Origin: Marchantia polymorpha subsp. ruderalis
Lineage: Eukaryota > Streptophyta > Marchantiopsida > Marchantiales > Marchantiaceae
Length of the DNA: 64,000 nt
Direction: 5' to 3'
Assembly: GCA_037833965.1 (NCBI GenBank)
Contig: AP031354.1
Span: 11,510,001 to 11,574,000 of the forward strand
Made by a program: the position numbers and the translations under genes. The notes beneath the pieces were generated by a model. That model was not told where the DNA came from. It ran no database searches and was given only the letters and a program-made list of their open reading frames with translations. Shown one piece after another: positions 33,160-45,121 of this stretch (position 1 is the stretch's first letter; the number at the start of each line of letters is the position of its first letter).

Positions 33160-33769
33160 TGTGATAGCCCACCCAAGGCTAAATTGCAATATAATAGCAA
33201 AGGATCGTTTCCACAGGGACAAAAACAACACACAGAGTACAAAGTGTCACGTTTTAACAGTCTATTGAGGAGTTTGAATTCTCAGGCTACTGTCACTTTC
33301 AAAATACTGCAAGTGCTCAACTCGGAGGTCACTAGGAGGACACACAATGTAGCGTAGTACATCCCAAACACACACCTGAAACTGCAATTGCACAACTTAG
33401 AGGTCGATCAGGACCTCCACTTAAGATTCAGGGGGGAAGTTTCTCAAGAGTACACTCAGAGGATCTGCAGGTAGCTACCAACTCCGAACCTGCTTAAACC
33501 CTGTCACTAGCCAGTGCTAGTGCAGAGCATTCGGGTTGGAATTCCTACTTCGGATGCAGTACCTTTGTCAAACCAAAGTCACTCTCCCGCGGTGAACAAC
33601 ACACTCAACTCACAAAACGCGCAGAGAATATAGAAATCCGAACTGAGAAACTAAATGGAGAAAAGACCCAGTGTTCCAACTTAACAGTCTATTGACGAGT
33701 TTGAATTCTCATGCAACTGTCATTCCTAGAAATATTGCAAGGCTACCCCAGAAGGCGCCTGAAGCAGCG
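33160..33769 (-). mobile_element. E5, first part (old E unit)
   Basis: It begins TGTGATAGCCCACCCAAGGC, a diverged E terminus, and resembles the E tail for about 610 bp. It is interrupted at 33769 by E6. The missing continuation is found, inverted, at 59627-59942 and then at 62999-63153. Confidence 0.8.
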
Positions 33770-34782
33770 TGTAATAACCCATCAAAGGCTAAAACTGCAA
33801 TATAGTGGTAGAAAGTTCAAACACACAGGGACAGAGGCAACACACGGAGTACAAAGTGTCACATTTAACAGACTATTGAAGAGTTTGAATTCTCAGGCGA
33901 CTGTCACTCCCAGAAATACTGCAAGTGTTCACTTGGAGCTCACTCGGAGGTCGCACAGTGCAGCGTAGTTCACTCAACACACACACACACCTGAAACTAT
34001 CAGAACACAACTCAGAGATCAGTTAGGACCTCTACTTAAGATTTCAGGGGGAAAGTCTCTCGCGAGTACACTCAACGAATCTGCGGGTAGTGACTCCCAA
34101 CTCCGACTTTTACAACCCTTCCACTAGTTTTTGCTAGCACAGGGAACCCGGATTAGACTTCCTACTTCGGATCCAAGTCACTCACACGTGGTGAACAACA
34201 CACTCAACTCACAAAACGCGCAGAGAACACAGGTCCAAACTGAGAGACTCAACTGAGAAACAATCCAGTAGCACACCATAACAGTCTATTGAAGAGTTTG
34301 AATTCTTAGGCACTTGTCACTCCCAGAAATACTACAGGGGTTTGCCCTGAAGGCACCTGCTGCAGTGTAACTTGAATTACAACCAAGGCTTACTCGAAGT
34401 AACAAAACTTCACTTTGGCATTAGGGGAAAAATCCCGAAGGAGTACAATCAAGAACAATCACTCGAAAGTGTAAGGGGGAAACTGTTCAAGTATCTAACT
34501 AGTAACTAGCTCTAAGCATCGGCAATCACCCGCAGGTGTAGATCCGAACTACTCAAGTCTCTAACCAGTATACTAGCTCTGAACATTCGGCCGAAGGCCT
34601 TCAGCTACAAAATGCGGATCGCCAAGTTGTAGCTCCTCTTGCGTGGTGACAGAACTAAGGACACAAACACGCAGAGAAAATGAGTTCCTGATCTGCACTT
34701 CCGAACTGGAAGAATCCCAAGGCAAGACGCCTTGAACTACTTTATACCCTCTAAGTCCTAACTAACACTACACTACCATGTA

Positions 34783-37187
34783 CTATGTGCTTGCACGGAA
34801 CCACGCTACGCTACACTGCGCAGAACCCTTGCTTCGTCTTCTACGCGACGGACTGCCGCGCACTAACTCCCTACCCTGCCAGTCTTTAGCTCGACTGCAC
34901 AGTCCCAGCCGCCGCAACACCGCAGTAACCTCTGTCTCGAGGGTGGCCATGGCGTCCTGCGACTTCGACAGAAACGAATCTAACTTCTTTGCCACTCGCC
35001 GCCGGCTCCCACTGTCACATGACACCAAACCCGCCGCACGAAGCTATAACTCGCGCAGTGTGAGTTTCTCCTGCGCCGCCACTTCCCAGTGGGTGTAACC
35101 TCTGAGACAGTGGCTGACTCGCCTCGCCAACTCCTCCTTCGTGCGATCTGCCTCCCGCCGGCCATCGTCTTCAACTACAACCAATTGCAATTCGGCCTCC
35201 GCACACGCTGCGCTCTCAATTCCCTGCACTCGGATTGCAGTTTGCGGATTAAGTCTTCATCCGCCTGACGTGCGAGCTGACACTGCTCCAACAACCGTGT
35301 CTGCCGCACGAGCTCCTCTGACAAAATTTGATTCTGAGTCTGCTCAGAATCCAGCTCATCTACGAGCTTCGCCTTCTCCTTGGCGAACTCCTTTGCCGCC
35401 TCTTTAAGCTTCTCGTCTTTCAACCTGTCGGCGACCTTGTGCATCTTCCGAGTGAGAGTAAGGTGGCCCAACAGACACTCATACCTTTCCCGCAGATCTT
35501 TAAGGTCCCCATCCAGACGGGCCAACAACTTGCTGGTGTGGACTTTAGTGCGAGTCCGCCTACGCACTAATTCGACGTAGGACCCAGGCTGGCGGGGGTC
35601 TGCATACTTCTATACTTTGCGATCAAGGTACCTCAACAGAGGTACCACCTGCTCGAAGAGTGCCGCCGTCGGCATGCCTGCCACTGATTGTTTCTCCTCC
35701 TCACTCGATCCCGATCCCGATGCCGATTCCGTCGATCCTCCCTCGTCATCCTCCGAACTGAGGATTTTGGTCGTCACTGAATTCTCCGGCGACTGTCGTG
35801 AGTGTGGCTTCGTAGTGTCTGCGTCGTCTCCCACCACTGTTGCCGCTGCAGCCTCGCTGCTTCCGGCCAGAATGTCTAAGGCGGTGGGAGAGTTGGGTTG
35901 TGCCAAACTCGCACTGCTCGCCCGTCCGGCTTCTACTAACTCCGCATCGCCGAAGGCGTTTGTACGGAAGGTGTTTGCGCGGATTGCAATTGTGCATTGC
36001 GCACACGTGTTTCTTCCTTCCGACTGTCAGGCCGCTCCTCCGTTAGGTCCTGCTCCTACGATAGGTCTTGCGCTAGAGGTGCCTCTGCCGAAGGCGCATT
36101 TGTCGGCGGTGCTTCCGTCGAAGGCGTAGCGCCAAAGGCGGTTGAGCCGAAGGCGGCTCGCCTGATGTCCCTTGGCCCGAAGGCCCTTCCGCCGAAGGCC
36201 CTTCTGCTGAAGGCGCGCTCCCCCCCGGCTCCCTACTTGCAACGTAATTCCATCCCCACAGGAGGTAAACGTTCGGTATTACGCAATACTGAACACGTTC
36301 GGTCGCGGTTAAACAACCCATCGACCGATAAAAGTTGATCAAGAAGGAGAAGAGATGATTGATCGATCCCCCCTTCTCCTCAAACGCATGCTGTCGCGTT
36401 ATCTTATGCAAGATACGCAACCAGTGAATCGGAGCTCCGGCCAACGCCAGCTCCACGAAAGACACTTGCCAAGAAGTGATGTATGTTGTTCGGTGCGGCT
36501 GCAAGAGTTGGAGAAGTGCTACCGCGACATTTCTGCGGTAGCGATCCTTGTAGTCCCGGGTCCTATACCCGTTCCTGCTGGACTTTTCACTTTTAAACAA
36601 GGTCGCGAAGGAAATCTCTTCGTCCTTCGTCACCTTGATGCTCTCACTATCAAATATGAGGAACCAGTCCTCGCCTGCACATCTCTCCAGCACTTGTCCC
36701 CAATCTTGGACGGTCCAACGCTCTACGTGCGGTCGAAACCCGCGCGTAGGTTGGTGTCTCTCTCTTTCTGCCATTCGCGCACCATGTCCTGGCACACGTA
36801 ATTCCATCCCCACAGGAGGAAATCGAGCTTCACCGCAAACAGCCGGTCCTGGAAAGCGCGCAACCCAATCTGCGGGATCTTCAACGGAATCATCCGCAGC
36901 TGAGTGGGCTTCGACATCGCGTTCTTGAAATTGGATTTCGTAAGCTCTCCTCCGCTATGCCAATGCTTCTTGCCCGCGGTTACGATTTCTCTGCAAACTC
37001 TAATCTCTCTCGATTCCGGAAGTCGCGCACTCAATTCTCTCTCTGTCAACTTGCGAGTCTCTGTGCGTGGCCGTCTTGAATTTCTCTTTGCTAGAATGTG
37101 TGCGCGCGCAGCTCGCACCAGAAATTGAAATCGCAAATTCGAGAATGAGTTGTCCGCCCTTGGCTCGCAGGATGTCATTGTTGACAC
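34783..37187 (-). pseudogene. E6 ORF, broken and internally deleted
   Basis: The minus strand starts at 37187 with the E N-terminus (FSNLRFQFLVRAARAH). It runs through LDFLLWGWNYVCQDMVREW and YITSWQVSFVELALAGAPIHWLRILHK and ends with the coiled coil (34783-35567). Frame changes and stops lie near 36073-36240, 35906-36010 and 35570-35610. Near 36240-36300 most of the segment corresponding to residues 300-500 of E3 is missing. It is replaced by filler that repeats a piece of the gene's own 5' part (YLLWGWNYV). Confidence 0.85.
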
Positions 37188-37739
37188 TTGGTCGTGAGTG
37201 TCGACTCACTTGATGGCTGCGCCGGCTTGGAGGCGTAACGGCCCTTCTCTCGCACGCGCGGCTTCACCCTCCGCCGTCGCGCGGACTGACACGCTCAAAA
37301 ATTCAATTTGATTTCCGCCATCGTACCTCGCCGCGGCCATGTTCGCGCAGCGCCGAAGGCGCGGCGGCGAAGGCTTTCGCCCTTGGCCGACTCGCTACTC
37401 GCATCTATCCCGCACCGCCGAAGGCGTTGACCGTGGTCAACGGATTTTGTCTTGTCTGTCGATCCCTCTTGTCCCTCCGAAGGCGCTCTTGCCGCTGGAG
37501 CTATGTCCTGCCGAAGGCGCACATGTCCGTCCCGCCGAAGGCGTTCAGCGGAAGGCGGACCGTACGGAGCTGCTACCTCCGAAGTCACTTACCTAATCTT
37601 GATGCGCTGGCGCCGAAGGCGCCGTACGAAGAACTTCACCCCCCGAAGGCGAACATCTAGGGCCGAAGGCGGATTTTCCGGCGGACTTACCGCCAAAGGC
37701 GAACTCCTTCCGCCGAAGGCGAACGTCTTCGTATTTTCC

Positions 37740-37835
37740 GATAGTCACAACTCCCTGAGTCCTCATCCGTTTCAAGCGTTCTTTGGCTCGTTAAAACGAG
37801 CGTGTCGAGCTCTTTCCAACGAGACCCTAATCAAG
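37740..37835 (-). repeat. stem-loop module in the E6 leader (cut by E2)
   Basis: The module (stem about 37783-37828) is truncated at 37835 by E2. The rest is found in reverse at 60208-60231, as predicted by the inversion. Confidence 0.75.
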
Positions 37836-39737
37836 TGTAATAACCCACTAAAGGCTAAAACTGCAATATAGTGGTAGAAAGGTCGAACCCACAGGGACAG
37901 AGGAACACACAGGGTACAAAGTGTCACATTTAATAGACTATTGAGGAGTTTGAATTCTCAGGCGACTGTCACTCCCAGAAATACTGCAAGTGTTCACTCG
38001 GAGCTCACTCGGAGGTTGCACAGTGCAGCGTAACACACACACAAACACACCTGAAACTACAGAAACACAATCCAGAGGTCGGTTAGGACCTCTACTCAAG
38101 ATTTCAGGGGGAAAGTCTCTCGCGAGCACTCAGCGAAGCTGCGGGTAGTGACTCCCAACTCCGGCTTTTACAACCCTCCCACTAGCTTTCTGCTAGCGTA
38201 GGGAACCCGGGTTGGACTTTCTACTTCGGATCGAAGTCAGTCACACGCGGTGAACAACACGCTAAACTCACAAAACGCGCAGAGAACACAGGTCTGCACG
38301 GAAGGACTCACTGAAAACGTTCCAGTAACACACCATAACAGTCTATTGAAGAGTTTGAATTCTCAGGCACTTGTCATTCCCAGAAATACTACAGGGGTTG
38401 CCCTAAAGGCACCTGCTGCAGCGTAACCTGAATTTACAACCAAGGCTTACACGAAGTAGCAAAACTTCACTTTGGCATTCAGGGGAAAAATCTCGAAGGA
38501 GTACAATCAGGAACAAACACTCGAAGGTGTAGGGGCGAAACTATTCAAGTATCTAACTAGTCACTGGCTCTAATCATCGGCAATCACCCGCAGGTGTAGA
38601 TCCGAACTACTCAAGTCTGTGACTAGCTCTAAACATTCGGCCGAAGGCCTTCAGCTACGCAATGTGGACTGCCAAGGTGTAGCTCCTCGTGCGTGGTGAC
38701 AGAACTAAGGACACAAACACGCAGAGAAAATGAGTTCCTGATCTGCACTTCCGAAACTGGAAAAAATCCCAAGGCAAGACGCCTTGAACTACTTTATACC
38801 TTCTAAGTCCTAACCAACACTACACTACACTACGCTACGCGCCTGCACGGAACCACGCTACACTACACTCCGCAGAACCTGTGCTTCGCCTCCTGCGCGA
38901 CGGACTGCCGCGCACTAACTCTCTATCATGCCAGTCTTCAGCTCGACTGCGTAGTCCCAAACGCCGCAACACCACGGAAACCTCCGTCTCAAGGGTGGCC
39001 ATGGTGTCCCGCGCCTTCGACAGAAAAGAATCCAGCTTCTTCGCCACTCGCCGCCGACTCCGACTGTCACCTGTCAACAACCCGGCTGCACGAAGCTCTA
39101 ACTCACGTAGTGTGAGTTTCTCCTGCGCCGCCACTTCCTAGTGGGCGTAGCCCCTGAGGCAGTGGGTGACTCGCCTCGCCATCTCTTCCTTCGTGCGATC
39201 TGCCTCTCGTCGGCGATCGTCTTCAATTACTACCAACTGCGATTCGGCCTCCGCACGCTGTGCTCTCAATTCTCCGCACTCGGATTGCAGCCCGCGGATT
39301 AAATCCTCATCCGCTTGTCGTGCGAGCTGACACTGCTCTAACAACCGTGTCTGTCGCACGAGTTCCTCTAAGAAAATTTGATTCTAAGCCTGCTTAGAAT
39401 CCAGCGCTTCCGTGAGCTTCACCTGCTTCTTGGCAAGCTCTTCCAATCTACCATCCTTCACCCTGTCGAAGTGTTTGTATAATTTCTGATTGAGGTTGTA
39501 CTGACCCCACAGGCATTCATGCTTCTTCCGTAGCTCCTTAAGTTCCCGGTCCACCCGGGCTAGCAACTTGCTGGTGTGGACTTTAGTGCGAGTTTGCCTG
39601 CGCACTAACTCGACGTAGGACCCAGGTTGGCGAGGATCCGCGTATTTCTCCATCTTGCGATCCAAGTACCTCAGCAGAGGTACTACCTTATCACAGAGCG
39701 CCGCCGCCGGCGCACCTATCAATTCCTCCTCCTCCTC
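37836..39737 (-). mobile_element. E2, 3' part
   Basis: E2's coding-strand end TTATTACA lies at 37836. This part holds the tail and the C-terminal ORF segment, up to the insertion point of E1. The flank to the left is TCAAG (37831-37835). E2 resumes at 45122. Confidence 0.88.
38835..39722 (-). pseudogene. E2 ORF, C-terminal segment
   Basis: Coiled-coil region with LCDKVVPLLRYLDRKMEKY and TRTKVHTSKLLARVDRELKELRKKHECLWGQYN, then RLQSECGELRAQRAEAESQ and LRELELRAAGLLTGDSRS. Stops near 39384 and 39138 break it. It continues from 45128 across the E1 insertion. Confidence 0.85.
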
Positions 39738-40705
39738 TGTAATAACCCACTAGCGGCTAAAACAGCAATATAGTGGTAGAAAGGTCGAACCCACAGGGAC
39801 AGAGGAACACACAGGGTACAAAGTGTCACGTTTAACAGACTATTGAGGAGTTTGAATTCTCAGGCGACTGTCACTCCCAGAAATACTGCAAGTGTCCACT
39901 CGGAGCGCACTCGGAGGTCGCACAGTGCAGCGTAACACACACACACACACACACACACCTGAAACTACAGAAACACAACCCAAAGATCCGTTAGGACCTC
40001 TACTCAAGATTTCAGGGGGAAAGTCTCTCGCGAGCACACTCAGCGAAGCTGCGGGCAGTGACTTCCAACTCCGGCTTTTACAACACTTCCGCTAGCTTGC
40101 TGCTAGCGTAGGAAACCTGGTTTGGACTGCCTACTTCAGATCGAAGTCACTCAGGCGCGGTGAACAACACTATCAACTCACAAAACGCGCAGAGAACACA
40201 GGTACGCACTGAAGAACTCACTGAGAAACATTCCAGTAACACAACAACAGTCTATTGAAGAGTTTGAATTCTCAGGCACTTGTCATTCCCAGAAATACTA
40301 CCGGGGTTACCCTGAAGGCACCTGCTGCAGCGTAACCTGAATTTACAACCAAGGCTTACACGAAGTAGCAAAACTTCACTTTGGCATTCAGGGGAAAAAT
40401 CCTGAAGGAGTACAATCAGAAAGAAACACTCGAAGGTGTAGGTGCGAAACTGTTCAAGTATCTAACTAGGCACTGGCTCTTAGCATCGGCAGTCACCCGC
40501 AGGTGCAGATCCGAACTACTCAAGTCTCTAACCAATGTACTAGCTCTGAACATTCGGCCGAAGGCCTTCAGCTACAAAATGCGGAACGCCAAGTGGTAGC
40601 TCCCCTTGCGTGGTGACCGAACTAAGGACACAAACACGCAGGGAAAATGGGTTCCTGATCTGTACTTTTGAAATTGGGAAAGAACCCAAGGCAAAACGCC
40701 TTGAA

Positions 40706-40715
40706 CTATTTATAC
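40706..40715 (-). promoter_or_regulatory. TATA box in the tail of E1
   Basis: GTATAAATAG on the minus strand, about 970 bp before the end of the unit and downstream of the ORF. It matches the position in E3. Confidence 0.55.
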
Positions 40716-40989
40716 CTTCTAAATCCTAACTAGCACTACAGTGCACTACGCTACACGCCTGCACGGAACCATGCTACACTACACTCCGCGGAACCTGTGC
40801 TACGTCTCCTGCGCGACGGACTGCCGCGCACTAACTCCCTACCCTGTCAGTCTTCCGCTCGACTGCGCAGTCCCAACCGCTGCAACGCCGCGGACACCTC
40901 CACTTCGAGGGTGGACATGGTATCCCGCGCCTTCGACAGAAAAGCGTCGAGCTTCTTCGCTTCCTTCCGCCGACTCCTGCTGTCGCCTA

Positions 40990-43908
40990 TCAACAACCCG
41001 GCTGCGCGAAGTTCAAACTCACGTAGTGTGAGTTTCTCCTGCGCTGCCACTTCCCAGTGGGCGTAGCCCTTGAGACAGTGGGCGACACGCCTCGCCGTCT
41101 CTCCTTCGTGCAATCTGCCTCTCGCCTGCGATCCTCTTCAATTACCACTAATTGCGATTCGGCCTCAACACGCTGCGCTCTCAATTCGCCACACTCTGAC
41201 TGTAGCCTGCGGATTAAATCCTCATCCGCCTGCCGTGCGAGCTGACACTCCGTCAACAACCGCGTTTGTCGCACGAGCTCTTCTGACAGAATCTGATTCT
41301 GAGTTTTCTCAGACATCAATTCCTGCGTGGTCTGCAACACATCCCTGGTGAGCTCTTCCACTCTATCCTTCCGCATCCTGTCGAGGGCGTGCGCTTTCCT
41401 CTCAAGGTTGTACTGCCCCCATAAACAGGCATGCCTCTCCTTCAATTCCCTCAACTTCTGGTCCACCCTAGCTAGTAGCTTGCTGGTGTGGACTTTAGTG
41501 CGAGTCCGCCTGCGCACTAATTCGATGTAAGATCCCGGGTGGAGTGGATCGGCGTATTTATCGATTTTGCGATCCAAGTACCTTAGCAACGGAATCACCT
41601 GCTCAGAGAGCGCCGCCGCCGGCGCTCCAACAATTTCCTCCTCCTCCTCCTCGGTATTCCCCGCTCCCGACATTTCTTCGGTGGAGCCTCCGTCGTCATC
41701 ATCCGAGTGGAGAATTTCAGTCGCCATTGATTGCGTCGGCGACTGACCCGAGTGGGGCTGCACGTCGTCGACGTGTGTTGCTTGCGAAGGCACCGCTGCA
41801 GCCTCGCTGCTCTTTGCCAAAATGTCTAAGGCGGTGGGCGAATGTGCCCGTGCTACATCCCCGTCGCCCGCTTGTCGGTCTTCAATCGCGTCCTCTCTGC
41901 CGCCGACGTCCGCCGCAGAAGGCAATAGAGCGGAGGGTGTCTGCGCGGGGTTCGATTGCGCATCGCGCACCGAAGTTTCGTCCCGCGGACAGTCAATCCG
42001 CTCCTCTGTCAGGTGCTGCTCCCTCGCTCGGTCCGCGGGGGCTGTGCCTGGCCTGTGCGCAGGCGCAAATGCCGGCGCCTTGTCCGCCGCATGCGCAGCG
42101 CCGCGGACGTCCAGCTCCAAAGGCGACAAAGCCGGGGGCCGTTCGCCTGATGACCCTTGGCCCTGAGGCCCTACCGCCGAAGGCGCATCTACCGGCGGAT
42201 TACCCGCCGATGGTGCGGCCTCCGCACGCTCCCTGCTCGCATCTCCTCGGTCCGAAGGCCCTGGCGCCGAAGGCGCAAATCGCGGCGCGTTGTGCGCCGG
42301 AGGGTCTGGCCCCGAAGGCCGGTGTCTCGTAGGCGGATCTTCCGCCGGCTCCTTCCCCTTCCTACGTTGGAACGGGGGTGATTCCTGCCTGTGCACAGGC
42401 GGCACGTGTGGAGGTGACCTGTGCACAGGCGGACTGCTCCTTCCCACGCGTAGGCGTAGGTCCACGTCCGCTTGTGGTCGTCTGTCCGTCAAAGCTCGCC
42501 CGTCCGCGGAGGCTCGTCCGTCCGTGGAGGCTCGCCTGTGCGCAGAGGCTCGTCCGTCCGTGGAGGCTCGCCTGTGCGCAGACGGAACACCTGTCCGCAA
42601 TGCACGTGGTAACTCCAGAGGCCCTTGGCCCGTAGGCGGCCTCCCGTCCGTCGAGGCTGCAGCGTGGTCCGTTGCTCCTGCGGACATTCGCGCTCCATCG
42701 TTCTTCTCCGGCGACGCACTTCCTTTCTCTGTGGCAATCGTCGCCGTGTCCGCGCTGTTGGCTGGTAACACCAGCCTGCGCGCCTTCTGCTTTGGCCGGC
42801 TATATGATTCGTACAACGGCCGCGGTCGAATGGGAGCAGAGGGTTCTTGATGCTGCTCTTCTTCGGACTCCTCTCTCCATCGCCGCTTCCGCGGCGCTCG
42901 TGCTGCAGGAGTATTCCTCCCTTTGTCCCTCCTCCTTGACGGAGTAGAAGTCGGTGACTCTTCTGCATTAGTGTCGACCTCATTCTCCCGGACATACCTC
43001 CCGGGATGGTCGACGGACAACGGCGGAAAACGCGCAAGCTCCGCCGCTGTCAAACAATTCCGCTGTCGATAAAAGTTGATGAGGAAAGGAGAGAGATGGT
43101 TTAGAGTTCCCCCCTTCTCCTCAAAAGCGTGCTGTCGCATCACCCTGTGCAGGATGCTCGCCCAGTGAATTAGAGTTCCCTCGATGATGCACTCCACAAA
43201 AGAGACCTGCCACAATGTGATGTAGCAGGCGCGGTGTGGCTGCAGTAATTGCAGCAGCGCCGCGGACAAAGTCCGGCGGAATCGATCCTTGTAATCGCGG
43301 GTCTTGTACCCATTCTTGGTAGACTTCCCCTTCTTGAACAGCTTCACAAATTGCGCCTCTTCCTGCTTGGTCACCTTGACGCTCTCACTATCGAAGAGGA
43401 GATGCCCTGGCATGCCGGCACATCTCCCCAATGCCTGCGCCCAATCTTGGACCGTCCATCGATCAACATGCGGCCGCAATCCGCGCGAAGGTGGACCCTG
43501 TGGCTCTAGCCACTCACGCACCATATCCGCACAGATGTAGTTCCATCCCCATAGCAAGAAATCGAGCTTTCTTGCTATCAGGCGCTCCTCGAAAGCGCGC
43601 AGTCCGTTCTGTGGTAGTCGGAGCGGCAACATCCGCAATCGGCCCAGTCTCGTCATTGCGTTCTTGGAGTTCGCCCGCTCGCTCATTCTACTTCCGCTCC
43701 GCTCGAGCTCCTTTCTTCCTCGGCAAACTCTAATCGCCCTCAATTCCAAATCACGCGCACTCACTTCTCCCTCAATCACCAGGAAATCCTCTGCGCGGCG
43801 ATGTCGAGAATGCTTAGCAGCCAGCAGATGGACGCGCGCAGCTCGCACTAGAGAATGGAATCGTGAATTTAAGAATGGGACGCTCTCCGCCTCCCGGTCG
43901 AAGGTCAT
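40990..43908 (-). CDS. E-family protein of E1, C-terminal frameshift
   Basis: 972 codons from ATG 43908, collinear with the E3 protein. The N-terminal conserved segments are all present (LDFLLWGWNYICADMVREWL, WTVQDWAQALGRCAG, CYITLWQVSFVECIIEGTLIHWASILH). Near 41100 one base is missing relative to E3. The last 40 or so codons are therefore out of frame, and the original C-terminus continues in another frame to about 40770. The middle region has its own tandem repeat (about 42495-42590) encoding RASTDGRASAHR units. The N-terminal two thirds could still be made. Function unknown. Confidence 0.78.
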   Translation of the reverse strand: MTFDREAESVPFLNSRFHSLVRAARVHLLAAKHSRHRRAEDFLVIEGEVSARDLELRAIRVCRGRKELERSGSRMSERANSKNAMTRLGRLRMLPLRLPQNGLRAFEERLIARKLDFLLWGWNYICADMVREWLEPQGPPSRGLRPHVDRWTVQDWAQALGRCAGMPGHLLFDSESVKVTKQEEAQFVKLFKKGKSTKNGYKTRDYKDRFRRTLSAALLQLLQPHRACYITLWQVSFVECIIEGTLIHWASILHRVMRQHAFEEKGGTLNHLSPFLINFYRQRNCLTAAELARFPPLSVDHPGRYVRENEVDTNAEESPTSTPSRRRDKGRNTPAARAPRKRRWREESEEEQHQEPSAPIRPRPLYESYSRPKQKARRLVLPANSADTATIATEKGSASPEKNDGARMSAGATDHAAASTDGRPPTGQGPLELPRALRTGVPSAHRRASTDGRASAHRRASTDGRASADGRALTDRRPQADVDLRLRVGRSSPPVHRSPPHVPPVHRQESPPFQRRKGKEPAEDPPTRHRPSGPDPPAHNAPRFAPSAPGPSDRGDASRERAEAAPSAGNPPVDAPSAVGPQGQGSSGERPPALSPLELDVRGAAHAADKAPAFAPAHRPGTAPADRAREQHLTEERIDCPRDETSVRDAQSNPAQTPSALLPSAADVGGREDAIEDRQAGDGDVARAHSPTALDILAKSSEAAAVPSQATHVDDVQPHSGQSPTQSMATEILHSDDDDGGSTEEMSGAGNTEEEEEEIVGAPAAALSEQVIPLLRYLDRKIDKYADPLHPGSYIELVRRRTRTKVHTSKLLARVDQKLRELKERHACLWGQYNLERKAHALDRMRKDRVEELTRDVLQTTQELMSEKTQNQILSEELVRQTRLLTECQLARQADEDLIRRLQSECGELRAQRVEAESQLVVIEEDRRREADCTKERRRGVSPTVSRATPTGKWQRRRNSHYVSLNFAQPGC

Positions 43909-44724
43909 GGTCGGCTCTTGCTCGTGAAGGACGACTCAATTGATGTCCGCGCCGGCTCTACGCTGAAACGGTCTCCGCTCTCACGCGCGGCTTCACGCTC
44001 CGCCGTCGCCGATTAAACTCTCACGCTCGAATTGGCGAATTTGAATTCCGCGAGCGTACTACGCCGCGGACATGGGTGCGCAGCGCCGAAGGCGGATTTT
44101 CCGCCTTGCGCGGTACACTTGTTCGTACCGCTCCTCAGCCAATCCTCTTCTGCCTCGGCGCGTGTGTCCGCATGTCGGACAAAAGTTCAACTCCCGCCTG
44201 CGCGCAGGCGGACTCCTTGGCGGATTCTCCGCCGGCGCGGAACTTCACCCTCCTGTGCACAGGCCCTCGCCTGTGCGCAGGCGAAATCCGTCCGGGCCGA
44301 TGCGCTGGCGCGGAAGGCGTTGACCGCGGTCAACCGACTCCGTCCAGACAATCCGTTCCTTGTCTCTCCGTCGGCACTCTCGCCGCCGCAACTCCGTCCG
44401 TCCAAGAGCGCATCCATCCGTCCCGTCCGTACAGTCCGTACGGTCCGTACGGATTTTACTATTCTGGCGGCTCCTTGCTCGTCCGCGGCGTTGCGCTGGC
44501 GCAGAAGGCGCCGTACAATTTCTACCTCACAAGGCGCATTTCTAGGGCCCAAGGCGGATTTCCCGCCGACGCCGAAGTGCCTGTGCACAGGCGCACGCCT
44601 GTGCGTAGGCGAACTTCGCGCCTACCTCAAAACCCTATTTCGCCTGTGCGCAGGCGGACTTCCTTCGTCCGCGCATAGGTTAAAGCTTCTCCGCCTGTGC
44701 GCAGGCGAAGAGCTGAGTATCTTA

Positions 44725-44840
44725 CAACCTTCATAACTCCCGGAGTCCTCATCCGTTGTTGGCGTTCTTGGGCTCGTTGGAATCAACGCATCGAGCTCTT
44801 TCCAACGAGACCCTAACTAAGTCAAGACGTTTGGGGGTTG
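44725..44840 (-). repeat. stem-loop module in the E1 leader
   Basis: One module copy, stem about 44770-44813 (GGCTCGTTGGAA paired with TTCCAACGAGACC allowing one G-T pair). It is in transcription orientation and followed by the usual GTCAAGACGTTTGG. Confidence 0.8.
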
Positions 44841-45121
44841 ACCTAAGTATGAAGGATTTCCCTACCGCCGCGGACGCAGCGCCGAAGGCGGATTTTGCGC
44901 CTTGCGCCGTAGGGATCATAACTGCAGAGCTCGCAGGGAGGGTGGTGCCCTTCCTTACTGCTGCACCCAACTCCTAGATTCTATGAGGTTCCTCGAGAAT
45001 CTCTGCGATCTTCCGAATTTACTCTGTTTTGATGCACCGAAGGCTATTTACATTGCTGCCGGGGTACAGTTTTCCAAAAATGTTTTAATTTCCTCAAAAT
45101 TACCAAAAGTGGGGTACCACA

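Larger units (their letters stand above)
33770..37835 (-). mobile_element. E6: E unit nested in E5, interrupted by E2
   Basis: It starts TGTAATAACCCATCAAAGG after target copy CAGCG (33765-33769). It contains a tail, a broken ORF and part of the leader, then stops at 37835 where E2 begins. Its missing 5' end lies inverted at 59943-60231, where the other target copy (CGCTG, the reverse complement of CAGCG) is found at 59938-59942. Confidence 0.88.
39738..45121 (-). mobile_element. E1: complete E unit inserted into E2
   Basis: This 5,384-bp unit has TG/CA ends and the perfect target duplication TCCTC (39733-39737 and 45122-45126). The target is the GAG-repeat encoding an acidic run in E2's own ORF. 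Its structure is the same as E3. At homologous sites its palindromes are mostly GCCTGTGCACAGGC-type, where E3 has GCCTACGCGTAGGC-type. Confidence 0.9.

Noticed and set aside
26380-40740. Regularly repeated segments as a CRISPR-like array
   Set aside because: Repeats are about 1 kb element tails with matching termini and target duplications, not short repeats with unique spacers.
41544-42850. Plus-strand open frames in E1
   Set aside because: Same reason as in E3: periodic GCC/GGC motifs keep several frames open.
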